NCBI GenBank assembly: GCA_004794655.1
Contig: SMMW01000575.1
Span: forward strand, 10,925,001 to 10,989,000
Source of the DNA: Marisa cornuarietis
Taxonomy: Eukaryota > Mollusca > Gastropoda > Architaenioglossa > Ampullariidae
DNA: 64,000 nt
Direction of reading: 5' to 3'
Part shown: positions 25,604 to 37,300 of the stretch, piece by piece
How the letters are laid out: each line of letters opens with the position of its first letter
Position numbering within the stretch: the first letter of the stretch is position 1
Program-made: the position numbers and the translations under genes
The notes under the pieces: model-generated
Database searches by the model: none
The model's input: the letters and a program-made list of their open reading frames with translations, nothing else
What the model was told of the DNA's origin: nothing

Positions 25604-27088
25604 CTATTCTGTAGTTGTGGTTGATGCCACTGAGTCCTTTTTAAGCATCTTGTCTGCAACAGATGTCAAGTCTGAGGCACTTGAAAGCTGAGGAGCAGCT
25701 GACTCTGCTGGTATAGGTGTTATTCCCCCTTGTGCATCAGTTACTGCTGCTGTTACTGCTGCTGCTGCTGCAATTTTCTGTTTTTTGCTTTGATAGTCCA
25801 TGAAGATAAGCATATGCCTCTGATTGAAAGCAATATACTTGTCAGAGCAACAGTTCACACACTGCAGCTGGAGAAATGAAACAAATTTAGGCATGACTGC
25901 TCATTTTTAAGGGGGGAAAATCTCTATTGGCACTATAAGCACAGAGCTTACAGCCATCAACTAATACACTTTTATTCAGTATTTTAACTTCACAACAATT
26001 ATTTTAAAAACTAAAATCTTTGGAATTTCTTGCTGATATGCAAGGTAGATGTGGTTTTTATTGTTATGCAATTTGACTTTATATTATTTTTAACAAAAAA
26101 AATTAAAAGGAAACACACACTGGATAACAAGGTTATTTCAATTTTGTTCATAGTTTACCAAAAAATTCTGCATGTTGGGGATGACACAAGTGGAACATCT
26201 TGGAAAGTCAAAACACTGTTTTATGTCTTGCAGATAATTAGTCATTTACTCTGATCATAGTAGCCAATAGTAAAATAAGTGTGTACCTCCTCTGTGGTCA
26301 AATCTCGGTAGTTGAAATTTTTGACACACGTGTCAAAGCAATGATGTGTGAGCTTGTTGTAGAGTTCCAAGAAATCCCTCATCTGTAAGCAACACAGAAA
26401 CTAATGAGCACTGAAATTATGGCAGAACTGATTTCCCTCTAAGCTACCTCTATTTAATATACCTCTATGGCTCTATATCATCTTTACGTCGTCAGCCTTA
26501 CCTCTAGCTCAACGTTTGTTGTTCGTATGTGCTAAATTTATCTAGGCCTACTTGAAAATGTAAAAACCTGACATCAACCCTTTCTTTTTTTCACAAAACT
26601 CTAGTGGTGTCTATTACAATCTGATAATGTAGTTAACAATTTTTTCAAGATCCATTAGATTATTATTACCGAACACAGACAAGGAACTGGAATCTGAATG
26701 TTTTACTGAAGGTCCAAAAATCTACCAATTATTTCGACATTCAGACTGGTGTCAATGACACGCACTAACACCGACATGTAACGCGTTTTTTACAATGGGT
26801 GACTCGCATTACAGGCACACTGCAGACAGATATATTAGTCTTAAAAAGTTGAAACAATAATGTGTTGCATTATTTTCAATTTTACTGTTAGTGTTCAACG
26901 TCAATAGCAACATGAAAAAAGATGCCTTCCTCGGCTTCAGTACCATTAAGCACTTTTTACTAATAATTTCGTTAAAAATCTAATATATTTGAATGCTAAA
27001 AGTTCTGCCGTAATATATTATCTTTATGGGAAGGATTCACGTGTAAACTTACAGTCCGGTTGTGAACTTCGTCTGGAAATTGATTCAT
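25604..27088 (-). CDS. TIMM10B: Mitochondrial import inner membrane translocase subunit Tim10B
   Basis: Predicted 131-aa small Tim protein in three exons: 27088-27053, 26382-26287, 25867-25604, all phase 0 with GT-AG introns. It carries the twin CX3C signature of the family, CFDTC at the end of the first helix and CVNCC about 20 residues later, within VKNFNYRDLTTEE and DKYIAFNQRHM, typical of TIMM10B. In the family, two disulfides pair the CX3C motifs and the protein works in the intermembrane space with TIM22, passing carrier proteins to the inner membrane. The C-terminal tail, rich in Ala, Ser and Thr (about residues 70-131), is longer than in the roughly 103-aa human protein. The gene is divergent from the PGAP2-like gene, with 216 bp between start codons. 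Confidence 0.92.
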
Positions 27089-27304
27089 CTTGTTTAGCGT
27101 TACTTAGCTTCCGGAAGTAGAAAACTCTCCTGTTTCTGAATTACGAAGAGTGCGTTCTTGTTTGGCTCTAATTCCCAAAGCTAATCTTTCTGTGGCTTAG
27201 GTCCATTTCAACTGCTACGCGCACCACCGGCTCAGCGCAGTCCGATAAATAAGGAACCATTGTTGAGATTTTAGTAAACATTAAGCTGTCTGAAGCAAAT
27301 AACG
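27089..27304. promoter_or_regulatory. Shared (probably bidirectional) promoter of TIMM10B and PGAP2-like genes
   Basis: Only 216 bp separate the two divergent start codons, so both 5' untranslated regions and core promoters must fit here unless one gene has an upstream non-coding exon. I saw no TATAAA box. The segment has several short GC-rich and GGAAG/CTTCC-like patches, including CTTCCGGAAG at 27,109-27,118, a palindromic Ets-type site common in housekeeping bidirectional promoters. That functional reading is inference. Confidence 0.55.
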
Positions 27305-30300
27305 ATGGATCAGATTCACCAAAAAGGGGTGGCACATGGTATTCTTTTTCATCTAAGGGTGTGGCATTTTGGGTTGATGACTGTTTCATTACCCGCAGTC
27401 TCGTTGGCATTCTGTTTCATTACTGGTTTTATTTTTAGCTTCGACGATGTCAACGAAACGATGTGCGAGGTAAATATAGCTATTAAGATTTGATGTCTTG
27501 GTGGTCTGGGAAGAATCAGCAGTTATGTTCATTTAGCGTGAAGGGATCATCCTTGTTGATAATATAAGAGTTGCCCATGTATTATTATAATATTTCCTCC
27601 CGTTTTTTCTTTTGTTAGTAAAACATTTATTGCTTTAATAACGCAGATATGAATATAATAAAACAGCCTCACCTTTCTGGCAGTTTGTTTTGTGGGGTTT
27701 ATACTTGAAATTCATTCCATGGTAATGTTTGGTGATGTTGACGCAACCCTGACAAACATGCCCAGAGTTAGTTTATTTTGATGTTGTTGTCGTTGCCTTA
27801 GTTAAACTTGGAGGCCAGCTCTCCGTGCTGAAACTGGTAGGCATCGTCAGAGGGTCCATAGGGCATTACAGCTTGTTGTCTAGGGGCATTGGTGATGCCC
27901 AGATCCCTACCTATTTTGGGCAATAGAGAGCAGGATCTTTACAGGATGACCAGTCCAGTCTTTGACATTCGTAAGCCAGTTCTTCCTCTTGCCACCGCAG
28001 CATCCACTACCCTCCTAAGTACCTCAAAGGATAGTCTTCGCATCTGTAGAGCACAATCAGTACTACAAGGGATTTGTACAGATTGTACTTTGTAGTAAAC
28101 CTGATGTTATGGCTATGCCAGATCTTATCTAGCTTAGCCATTACCACCGTTGCTGTTGCGATCCTGATGTGGATATCTGATGTGGAGCTGTCATCCTTGG
28201 AGAAGGTGGCTCCCAAGTACTTCAAGCTGCTTATCTCTTCGAGCTGTACCCTGTTCACGTAGATCTCTGCTTGGCCATTGCTTTTGATCAAAACTTGGTT
28301 CTTTTCAGTGCTGCTTTCCATTCCGAATGTGTTCAAACAGTATGTCACTCTTTCGGTAAGGTCATGCAGTTTTTTGTTATTGCCTACTAACAGATCTTTG
28401 TCGTTTGGAAAGTGTAGGTTGCAGATCGGCCTTCCACCAGTTGAAAATGGAAGTCTAATGGTCATGAAGGGTTTTGCACATGATGTTCTCCAAGAAGATT
28501 TTTAACAGCACTGGTGATAGGGAGCATCCTTGAAGTACACATACTGTGGTGCAAAAGTAAGCTTCTATTTGGTTATCCAGCAGTACTGCACTCTACCTTT
28601 CCCACAGGAGCAGACTGAGGATGACACCAGCTGTAGCTTCCAGTATAAGTGGTGCTTTAGTCTGTTGTGCCTTGTTCAGAAGTGGAAAATTATCATCTGG
28701 TCTGATCTGGACAGATGACAGTAGCCGTCAAATGGATGGGGTGGTCTGAGTAGAGTGTTGATGCTGGTCTTCATCTCTGTTACATTGACCTTGTTTTTGT
28801 CCTGCCTGTCTTTAGCCCCAAGTTTTGCCATACTGTCGGTCCGCTTGTTGCTTCAATACCAGTGTGAGGGTATCCGCTGCAGTACCATTTTTAGGCAGTT
28901 AATATTTCTCACTGTTGCTGTCCTTTTAGGTAGCTGGGTATTTTTTGTAGTTTGCAACTCTGACAGAGCATCTGTTAGGAACACCACCTCCACGTCTGAG
29001 TATGCACTGCTGCTGAAACTCTTCACTGTGCAAATCAGGACTTCAATTTTGGCTTTGTAGTTGGTGCAGTGAGAACCTGTTGGTACATGGTTTTGAGGAT
29101 TTTGTTGCATTTGATTATGCCAGTTTTGTTTTTGAACTTTCTTAATAATACAATTTTACATTAACAATCTAAAAATAGATGATGTTTATCAATATTTTGA
29201 TAACATAGATATATATATATACAAAAATGTAGGGCAAGCTTGCTATCTTCAACATTTTATTTTTGTTTGATTATTTGCACAGGTAAAAAATTTTATCCCA
29301 TCGATCAGTGCTGTGACAGGCATCACACCACAGACATATGTCTGGCGTATAAGCATTGCTCTTCACTGTGCACCCCGCTTTACAGTTGCCTTCTTCTACT
29401 ACCAATATTATCTTCAACGTCTGCAGAATGTGCATAAAAAATATCAGGGTTTTTTCAAAATTCTGATCAAGTTGAATTTTTGGCTTAACACTGTGGAGAA
29501 TGCCTCATTGATTGGTGTTACTTATGTGACAAATAGAGAAAATTATCGTAAGTTGTTGTTACTGTTTTGTCTTTACAAGAATGTGTGTGTGTGTGCGTGC
29601 GCGCGTTCATTTCTTGTCTGCATTAACTTTTGTTAAAAGACTAGTGGGGTACAAAATGATTTATGGTGACGGTCACAGTCAGTGCAAGATACTATTTTCC
29701 CAAATCTAGGTGAATAGCCTCCTTCTATTATCGATATATGCACCTAGAACCATCACCTTGCACAGAGCTCAAAATTGTGGGGTTGTATTTGTACATAGAA
29801 ACATCTAGTTAATTGTGGTCCCAGCTCTCCTATTGGGTAAGGCCTTTACAACATAAATGTATCCATATATATATATAATCCTGATTTCTCTGTTATTAAT
29901 TTCCTGTGTATATATATTTATCTCTCAGGAACAAAGTTTTTGGTAAATAGTGTTTTGCATTGAGTTTTGCCAAATCATTACAAAAAATGTCAACCCCACT
30001 AGCCCTGTAATGTTGTATTACTACCTGCATAGCGTATGCATACAGAAGCGGTTGCAGGTATCATTTATTCCTCTAAATTGTTATTAATTTTTTTTCATGC
30101 AGCTGTAAGTAGTGTAGGTTTATCTGTATTTAAAGTGTCTTTCATCCCGTAAAAGTTTTTGTTGCAGATTGATTTTCTGGACTACTGCTTTGTTGTTATA
30201 ACAATGTTGATTAAGTTTCATTTAATGCAACAGAAAGTCACCTGAATTATTGTTAACAGTTTGTATAAAGTGAACAAAGATTGACAAGTGCATTGTCTTT

Positions 30301-33300
30301 CTTTACACATCAAAAAGTTGTCTGACGAGTTGATGGCTAGATGTAAGAGTCCTGTAGTACTACTATTACTTTCTGTGTAGAATAATTTGAGGAAGGGTCG
30401 AAAAGATTGTTTCACTTGCTTTTTTTTTTTTTGCAGCCGTTCATGAAAAGATTTTTGTTGTTTTCATGGTGACATCATTATGCTACATGCTGAGCTGCCT
30501 TATCTGCTTCAAGATGTCTCGAGGACAGACCATGACCCAAGATGTAAAATCTTTGTCCATTGCTTTGGATTTTTTTTTGTTTTGTTTTATTAGTTTTGTC
30601 AGAACTGTGTTCTTCCACAGTGTTTTTCATCCATTAAATGCAAAGTACTTTCAGACCCTCAGTTAAAAATTGTTCAAAGTTTTATTGACCACTTTCTGTA
30701 AACATCAGCATACATGTTAATATTATTGTGATCTTGATCCTTGACTTCAAGAACCTGCTTTAATTATTAGTATCATGGTTTATGCAACAAACTCTGTTTC
30801 ACTGACATTTGAAAACAAGCACTTACCAGATATCAGCTTTCATATAGCTAGTTTATTTTAAAATGTCTTACACGATAAGACCTGCCACCTAAAGTCTTTG
30901 ACACTGTCACGCTTCCGTGGGCCCAGCTTCTTGTGCCAGGGATTAACACCCAGCCTCTCTCTGGCTGGGTAACTGAGCTGGCCCAACCCTTTCTCTTCTG
31001 TTATATTTTTTTCTGTCTCACCAGCCCTTTTACCTATGCTCTTTTTCTAACAAACCCTCTCCCTGTCACGCTACAGCTTTATCTTTTCTATCTGCTGTCT
31101 ACACTTGTCTTTCTCCTGTCTTCTTATTCCATAAAGCCTTTCTTTTGATGTATCTCTTTTCTCTTTGGCCTTCTTTAGGCCCCCTGCGTTTGCCATGCAG
31201 GGTGACCTGTGTCGGGGAAGGATAGTATCCTGGAAGTTTAGGTCCCTGATGGTTTGTGGCCGGTCATACCAACACACCTCTTTGTCCTGGACTTCTCTTA
31301 GACTGGAGGCAGGTGTGGCCCACACCATTCAATCGGCTGGTCATGCATTGCCCTAGCTGTGCTAGAAGTCTGCGGCCGGGGTCAGTCTGGTTTTCCTTTC
31401 TGAAGGCCAGAGTATACCCCTTCTGTATCCCTGGTGCAACCCTGCTGGAAGTGCCCCAAGTGGTACTGCTCAGTCATATTCTCTTGTTGGAATCTGTGGT
31501 GGGTGGGGCGCAAAAGGAACGAAACAAAAACTTCTTTCATCATGGCTAAAAAACAAAAATAAAATTTGGGCAAATGAATAATGATCTGTCTTAGTGAGGG
31601 TCCTTAGAAGTTGGTAGGCCTTTTTGTTATCACCTCGTGCCATTCCATCCTCTATGTCCCGGCATTGGCTTTCGATCCAGTTCTCTCTACCTTCATCCCT
31701 TTCTTGATGGCACAGTTCACTATTTTGTATTTGGTAGCAGCTTCGGGTTTGCTTTTCTTTTCTCGTTTCAAGGCCCTCCTTTGGTCACAGAGATCTAGGA
31801 TGTCATTCGTGACCCATGGCTGTTTCTTATTCCTCCTGGGCCATTGGCAGTTGCACCTTTTTGATGTTTCCAGTGAGGGTGTCTACATTACATTCCACCA
31901 GGTTCAGCATGACAAATCATCCTCCAGCTGTGGCCTTGAAGACTTCTGCAACATTTGTGTCTTGCAGCTTCTCCAAATCAAAGCAAATTCGGGGGTGTTT
32001 GAGAGTCACTTCGCTTTCAGCTTCAGCTTTAGGTTCGTTAGAACAAGGTCATGGATCGCTCTCTATGTCAGCACCTGGGTATGTCCTTGTCTTGGCCTTG
32101 TTGATGCTGGATTTAAAAGCGTCCTGGCAGCAGGATATAGTCAGTTTGATTGTGGACCAATCCATCTGGTGAGTGCCACGTGACCATCCTTGGTGTCTTT
32201 CGAGGGTGTAAGGCATTAATTAAGGTGAGGCTCTGGCTCTGCGCAAATTTTAGGAGTCTGATGCCCCTGTCATTGGTTTCACCAAGGCCAAATTTGCCCA
32301 CCATTTCTGCTCATTTCTGGTAGGTGTCTGGGGCGACCTTGGTGTTCTACTCTCTGAGTATAATAATGATGTCCATGCATGGACGTTGGAATGTATACTT
32401 GGACAATGGTGACATTGTGGGGCTTAGCTGAGACACGTATGGAGATCAGCCTGCTGGATACAGGGATACAGCTGATGATGGCTTTGGCCACCTTAATATG
32501 CAGGAGGCAGCCCATGGTGTTCTCATGTCTGGCGTCCTCCCCACTGTACCACAGTTTGTGGCCGTCGCTCATTGTTGCTTCCCCAACTCCATCTGACCTC
32601 CACCAGTCCCACAATGTCCCACCGGTACCGTTTTAGCTCTTGTGGGAGTTGTACTTTGCTGCACTGATGTAACCTGCATATGTTCCACATGCTAATGGAT
32701 GTTCCCTCTCTCAGCTTGATTTCTGCTTTGGCTTCAGTAGAACACTTCTCATTGACCCCATGATAGGGAGCGCAGTCGTTGTTGATCCGGGCCTCAACCG
32801 ATCCAGCATGTTATCTCGGGGTGTATGCATCGTCCTAACATTGAGCCTTATACACTTGGTAGCACCTAACTACCCTCCTAGTGAATCACAGCCGGTAGTC
32901 GGCCTAGTTAATTTCTTAACCTTCTAATATTAATATTACTTTTTTTTGCTGTGATATAGCCCTAGTTGCTGGCATAGCATATAACAGAAGCAAACAAACT
33001 GTATGCCATTCATACCAAGGAGCAAAAACCATTATTACCTTATGTTGCACCTCATTTACAAGCTGCCAGAGTAGATATTGAACAGATAGAGCCTCTCCCT
33101 CTCCTGCCAGCTTCTTCTTTGACTCTTCCTGCTCTGGAGATTCATCTTGATCTTGCAGCTTTTAAAAAAAGTAACACCCGTGATCTCATCTTCAGTGCGT
33201 TCAGGAAATTCTCTCGGACTTTCCTGGATTCTGTTCTATCTTTATAGATGGCTCCAAAGTTCCAAACAGTGGTCCTGTAGCCATTTCAGACTGACTTGCG

Positions 33301-35683
33301 GATGGTTATTCTGTAATATCTCTGGAACTTCATGCCAACTTCCTAGCCTTGGAGCACGTTCACCCCTATTCAGAGCAAAACTTCTTGATCATTTCAGATT
33401 CACTTTCTGCTAATCAAACTCTTCTTTCCAGTTGTTCTGACCATTCTCTTATGGTTCAGCTTCACACAGTTTATGCAGCTTTTCTCTGTCACAACAAGGA
33501 CATTGTCTTCATCTGGGCCCCTAGCCATGCTGGCTTTCCTGGCAATGTCCGAGCGGACCAGGCCGCCAAATGCAGTCACTGGTGCTATATGACTGTCAGG
33601 CTATCTTAACGGCCTATGTTCAGTCCCTGTGGCAATGCCGCTGGGACACTCTGGGCCAGAACAAGCTACATGCCACCCTTCCATGTCTTCCTGACCACCT
33701 GGCTCCATGCCGTCCTGTGCAGCAGGAGGAGGTAGTTCTCACTAGACTAAGTGTAAGACACACATATGCAATGCAGTCACGCCTCTTATGAGGTGAACCC
33801 TACCAATTTGTCCTAGGTGTCAGGGAATTTTTACTGTTATGCATGTTTTAATTACTTGTCCTGGTCTCCAAAGTAATTGCCAGCAGTTTTTTTTACAACA
33901 GGCTCTTTGTTTTTCTTATTTAGGTCCATCCCATTAGTAGCTATTTTTTCATTTTCAAAGAGGATAGGGCTTTACCATGAGATTTAAGGTTCTCATGTCC
34001 CATTAAATTTTGGTTTCAGGTTATGGTTGGTTGGTAACTTTGTAGGCCACAACACCCTTTTTTTTAAAAGTATTACCTACCATTTTATAATTTTGTTCTT
34101 TGTGTTGGCTTTGGTTGTTAAAGATGTTATCATATCACCTGGGGTTTTTATGTCTCAACCTTTTTTTATGTAACATAACCTTTTCTCGCCATGATATTGC
34201 CTTAGTTGCTGGCATAGCGTAAAACACAAACAAACAAACAATTACATTGTCACATTTCTGGCAACAAATTGTTGTTATTTTTAGACCCTCCATGTAAATC
34301 TTGTTTTTGTGATTTGGAAATCTCTTATATGATTTGCACAAATTTCTTTGCAATGAGAAACACTTGAAAAATTGAATTATGATTAACAAGACACTATTGC
34401 ATAGAAAGATACATTATCTGTTTCAAAAAATAGGATGCTTATGCTCTCAGTATATCACAAAAAATTTACAAGATTTCAATGGCAAAATGTGCTCAAACAT
34501 AATTTGAAGTGATTGCGTGTGATTTTGTGAGATGGTATGGGATTAACACATTTTTTGCATTGGGAATCTGCAGTGTATATACCACATGTTCAGTAAGACT
34601 TTCAGTTATTTCACTAATTTCACTTATTTATACACTGTCCACTATTGATTTTACAGGAACATAGATCTTATTTCTGGAAGAAAGTAATGTTTGCGTCCAT
34701 CATGAGTGCCACTGCTGGACTTTTATACTTCTTTGCACGACACCGTTTGCTTTGTGAGCCAGGAGGTAGGTTATGTGTCCCAGAAAGAATAGCTATGCAC
34801 TGCTTAACAATGGAGATACTATCTGAGAAATATGTCACTAGATGGTTTTGTCAATGTGCATAAAGTGTACTTATACAAATACAGTTGCTTATTATTGTTA
34901 TTAAGTATTATTTACAGTATATAATTGTGCTTTTTACGCTACTGGGAGTCTAGTAGGTTTGTCTACACCAGCATTATAATGTTAAAAGGCCAGCATCATG
35001 TATGCAAGCCATCATTGAGCAAAACTTAATGCCATGCATGAATATATACATCAGCTTAAACAAATCTGTAGATTATGCAGTTACCTTGATTGGTTTTATG
35101 GTAAGACAATTGTAATAGCTTTGATGATACCCATGGGATATTAGTATTATTACTGATGCTAAGCTTCTTAGCCTCTATCCTGTTTTTGAATACTTGAAAA
35201 ACACAAACGAGGTAAAAAAAAATGCAAAATGCTTGAGGACTTCAAATATTGTATTATCGATTATTCTAAAGCATGTAGAGTTACCTATTTTATTTCTTTT
35301 CATATATGAGTGACAAATAAAAAAGTAGCTTAAAAAAACTTAAGTTTTTTAGGGTATGTCATCGTACATGCATGCACACACACACACACACACACACAGT
35401 ACTAATGTAACAAGTTTGTAACAGTCTTGATTTTGTTTTTGTTTTTATTTCAGCATTTAGCTACTTTTCAGTCTGCGAGTATATCATTGCATACACCAAT
35501 ATGGGCTACCACATGACAGCTGTCTTAGACTTTAAGGACAAGGTGTTGCTTTTTGGAACATACACACCTCATGCTGGCAATGGTTCCATAACCAACAATA
35601 ACAACATTATCAAAGACAAATGCAAAATTCCTGTGGTACTACCACACAATACAATAAGTGGAAACAAGAAGAAGAGGAATTGA
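27305..35683 (+). CDS. PGAP2: PGAP2-like protein (post-GPI attachment to proteins factor 2, FRAG1 family)
   Basis: Predicted 291-aa multi-span membrane protein in five exons: 27305-27469, 29283-29547, 30437-30543, 34657-34765, 35454-35683. Junction phases are consistent and sites are GT-AG. Family landmarks in order are an N-terminal hydrophobic segment (about residues 22-46), then PSISAVTGITPQTYVWRI, HCAPRF, NRENY-PVHEK, a second group of hydrophobic stretches, LLCEPG, and CEYIIAYTNMGYHMTAVLDF near the C-terminus. In the family, PGAP2 acts in the Golgi in fatty-acid remodelling of GPI anchors. The tail is Asn/Lys-rich and ends in KKKRN. Introns 1 and 3 are packed with retroelement fragments, yet the exons are intact. 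The start Met was chosen because the frame is closed upstream and TIMM10B is 216 bp away. Confidence 0.9.
27800..28590 (-). mobile_element. RTE-like non-LTR retroelement fragment (reverse transcriptase)
   Basis: The minus strand encodes GGRPICNLHFPND, LTERVTYCLNTFGMESSTEKNQ, LEEISSLKYLGATFSKDDSS and KYNLYKSLVVLIVLYRCED, the palm-to-thumb region of an RTE-type reverse transcriptase. The catalytic FADD is replaced by FPND, and the part before it (QGCSLSPVL, then a stop) is in another frame, so it is dead. It lies in intron 1 of the PGAP2-like gene, in opposite orientation. The end near 27,800 is approximate. Confidence 0.75.
28590..29110 (-). mobile_element. Non-LTR retroelement fragment with RNase H domain
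   Basis: The minus strand encodes GSHCTNYKAKIEVLICTVK, DVEVVFLTDALSELQ and VLQRIPSHWY. These match the E-, D- and H-containing motifs of the RNase H domain carried by jockey-like elements, although the IPSHCG turn is altered. Downstream come a TEMKTSINTLLRPPHP block and a degraded CSCGK region. It abuts the RTE-like fragment at about 28,590. The two belong to different families, so one inserted next to or into the other. It lies in intron 1 of the PGAP2-like gene. Confidence 0.65.
31600..32870 (-). mobile_element. RTE-like retroelement fragment: AP endonuclease and start of ORF2
   Basis: The minus strand encodes an endonuclease-like region (RWDIVGL, GHKLWYSGEDARHENTMGCL, SSRLISIRV, NVTIVQVYIPTS). 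It continues with GETNDRGIRLLKFAQSQSL, RMVTWHSPDGLVHNQTDYIL and the linker KPWVTNDILDLCDQRRALK. The order matches the N-terminal half of RTE ORF2, and stops and frame changes show decay. It lies in intron 3 of the PGAP2-like gene, antisense. The reverse-transcriptase half is missing here. The similar fragment at 27,800-28,590 is separated from it by two host exons, so they are independent insertions. Confidence 0.75.
32949..33000 (+). mobile_element. SINE-type tail
   Basis: GATATAGCCCTAGTTGCTGG followed by CATAGCATATAACAG and AAACAAAC matches the tail of the tRNA-derived SINE at 19,467-19,647. Similar tails lie at 34,188-34,242 and about 38,880. It may be the shared 3' tail of a SINE and its LINE partner. 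Confidence 0.5.
33010..33900 (+). mobile_element. Non-LTR retroelement C-terminus with RNase H domain
   Basis: On the plus strand the frames encode FIDGSKVPNSGPVAISD (first catalytic Asp), YSVISLELHANFLALEHV (Glu), FLIISDSLSANQTL (second Asp) and VFIWAPSHAGFPGNVRADQAAK (His and last Asp). A cysteine-poor version of the usual zinc-knuckle tail follows (LTRLSVRHTYAMQSRLL). One stop and several frame changes mark it as a relic of a jockey-like element. It lies in intron 3 of the PGAP2-like gene, in sense orientation. Confidence 0.75.
34188..34242 (+). mobile_element. SINE-type tail
   Basis: GATATTGCCTTAGTTGCTGG, then CATAGCGTAAAACAC and a (AAAC)n end. This is the same tail as at 32,949 and in the SINE at 19,467, and it ends the RNase H-bearing fragment region. 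Confidence 0.5.
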
Positions 35684-36239
35684 TACTGATGAAATGTAGC
35701 ACATTTCTTTCTCATTATGTCAAACTTAGATTCTTTTTGCTGACACATCTAGTTACCGTCATCAGTTTTATGAACAACTGTCACTTTTAATCATTGAGTT
35801 TGTGGATGACTTATGCATATTTTTTAAGCTTATAATGGTATAATTAAAAAAAGAAGAAAACTTAAGTAGCATATCAGGTCAGTTTTTGTCTGTAAGCAAG
35901 AGCATGTTATTGAGACCTTTTTCATTTATATAATTTTTACACTTGTGAACATCAAATTTGGACATTTAGACATGAGATACACAACAAAAAGTTTTATTTA
36001 AGCAGCATAAGCATGAACACTGTGCATCTGACAAAACTCTGTTCTTGAGTTGAATTTATTAATTTTGTTATTTTTTTGTATTTTACGTGTTCAATACAGC
36101 TGTTTGTTTACATTTTTAACTAGTCTGCTGAGTTTGTGACAAAATTCTTTCAGTTTAGTTGTTTTATTTTCAATCATTATTTTGTCATACTTATGCATTT
36201 ATGCATGTTTGGAATTTGAAGAACATTATCTTAGATATA

Positions 36240-36595
36240 GATATTAAACTAAATTTGTAATTCAGAGAATGCCTAGGGAATTTGTATAAAAATCTGTTAG
36301 GTTGCATTTATTCAGTCATGATTGGCTTGAATAATTTGCTTTCATGCTTCAGTATCCAAAACCTTTCTCAGTGTCTGTTGCAATAAATATGCATGCTATG
36401 TGGATTGAAAACAGTCAAAAGGCTTAGCTCAAATCAAAGAGATTTTTTTGTTTGCACAGGGAAGAAGGGGTTTAGTTTTTAGTCGACACCAGAATGGTAA
36501 TTTTAAAATTATATGACATATACCAGCAGCATGACTATGTGTGCTTTTCAGGGATATAAAACTTTTATATAGCACAAACATTTTACTTCTCATTT
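36240..36595 (+). repeat. First copy of a ~350-bp direct duplication
   Basis: Shares with 36,905-37,300, in the same order, TTCAGAGAATGCCTAGGG, GCATTTATTCAGTCATGA, CAGTATCCAAAACCTTTCT, GTGGATTGAAAACAGTCAAA, TTTTAAAATTATATGAC and CAGGGATATAAAAC. Copy two has about 40 extra bp near its start. Copies are 35-40 bp apart in length and clearly diverged, so the duplication is not recent. It is downstream of the PGAP2-like stop codon. Confidence 0.8.
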
Positions 36596-36904
36596 GTATG
36601 TAGTGCTGTGAGTGAGCTGTGCGTCTTCGTCATAATTTGTTAAGATGTATTCTGTCATCTTTAACTATGTCAGTTCTTTTATAAAAATGCGTTTTTTTTT
36701 TTTTCTTCAATTGAGATGTGTATCATTATTGTCAGAGCTGACCTTTTTTGTCTTCTAGTGATCATTTTGTTTTCTCTTCATTGTCCATAAATCATAATGG
36801 GTTGTTGAAAAGTTTAATGAAGAATGTTTTTATAATAGATACTAGTTAACAATTTTGAATAGCAAACAATCATAGTGAAATATTTGTATGAAGAAATTAA
36901 ATTC

Positions 36905-37300
36905 GTATTAGATGTAAATTTTAAATAAATTTGCAATTCAGAGAATGCCTAGGGGGTTCATATGAAAATCTGCCATTGTTTGGTGAATGTTATGATGTTA
37001 GTAGGCAATATGTGCTGTTAGTCTCTTAGGGTGCATTTATTCAGTCATGACGGGCTTGAATGATTTGATTTTATACTTCAGTATCCAAAACCTTTCTTAT
37101 TGTCTGTTACAATAAATATGCATGACATGTGGATTGAAAACAGTCAAAAGGCTTAGTTCAAACAAAAGAGATTTTTTTGTTTGAGCTGGGGAAAAGGGGT
37201 TTAGTCTTTAGTCATTTTAAAATTATATGACGTGCCAGCAGCATGACCATGTTTTTTTTCAGGGATATAAAACCTTCATATAACACAAACATTTTAGTTC
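36905..37300 (+). repeat. Second copy of the ~350-bp direct duplication
   Basis: See the copy at 36,240-36,595. The two are separated by about 310 bp of AT-rich sequence. I found no coding content or terminal inverted repeats in either copy. Confidence 0.8.

Noticed and set aside
31071..31549. Open frames on both strands near 31.1-31.5 kb
   Set aside because: They overlap retroelement-like sequence in a host intron and show no intact domain; not a gene.
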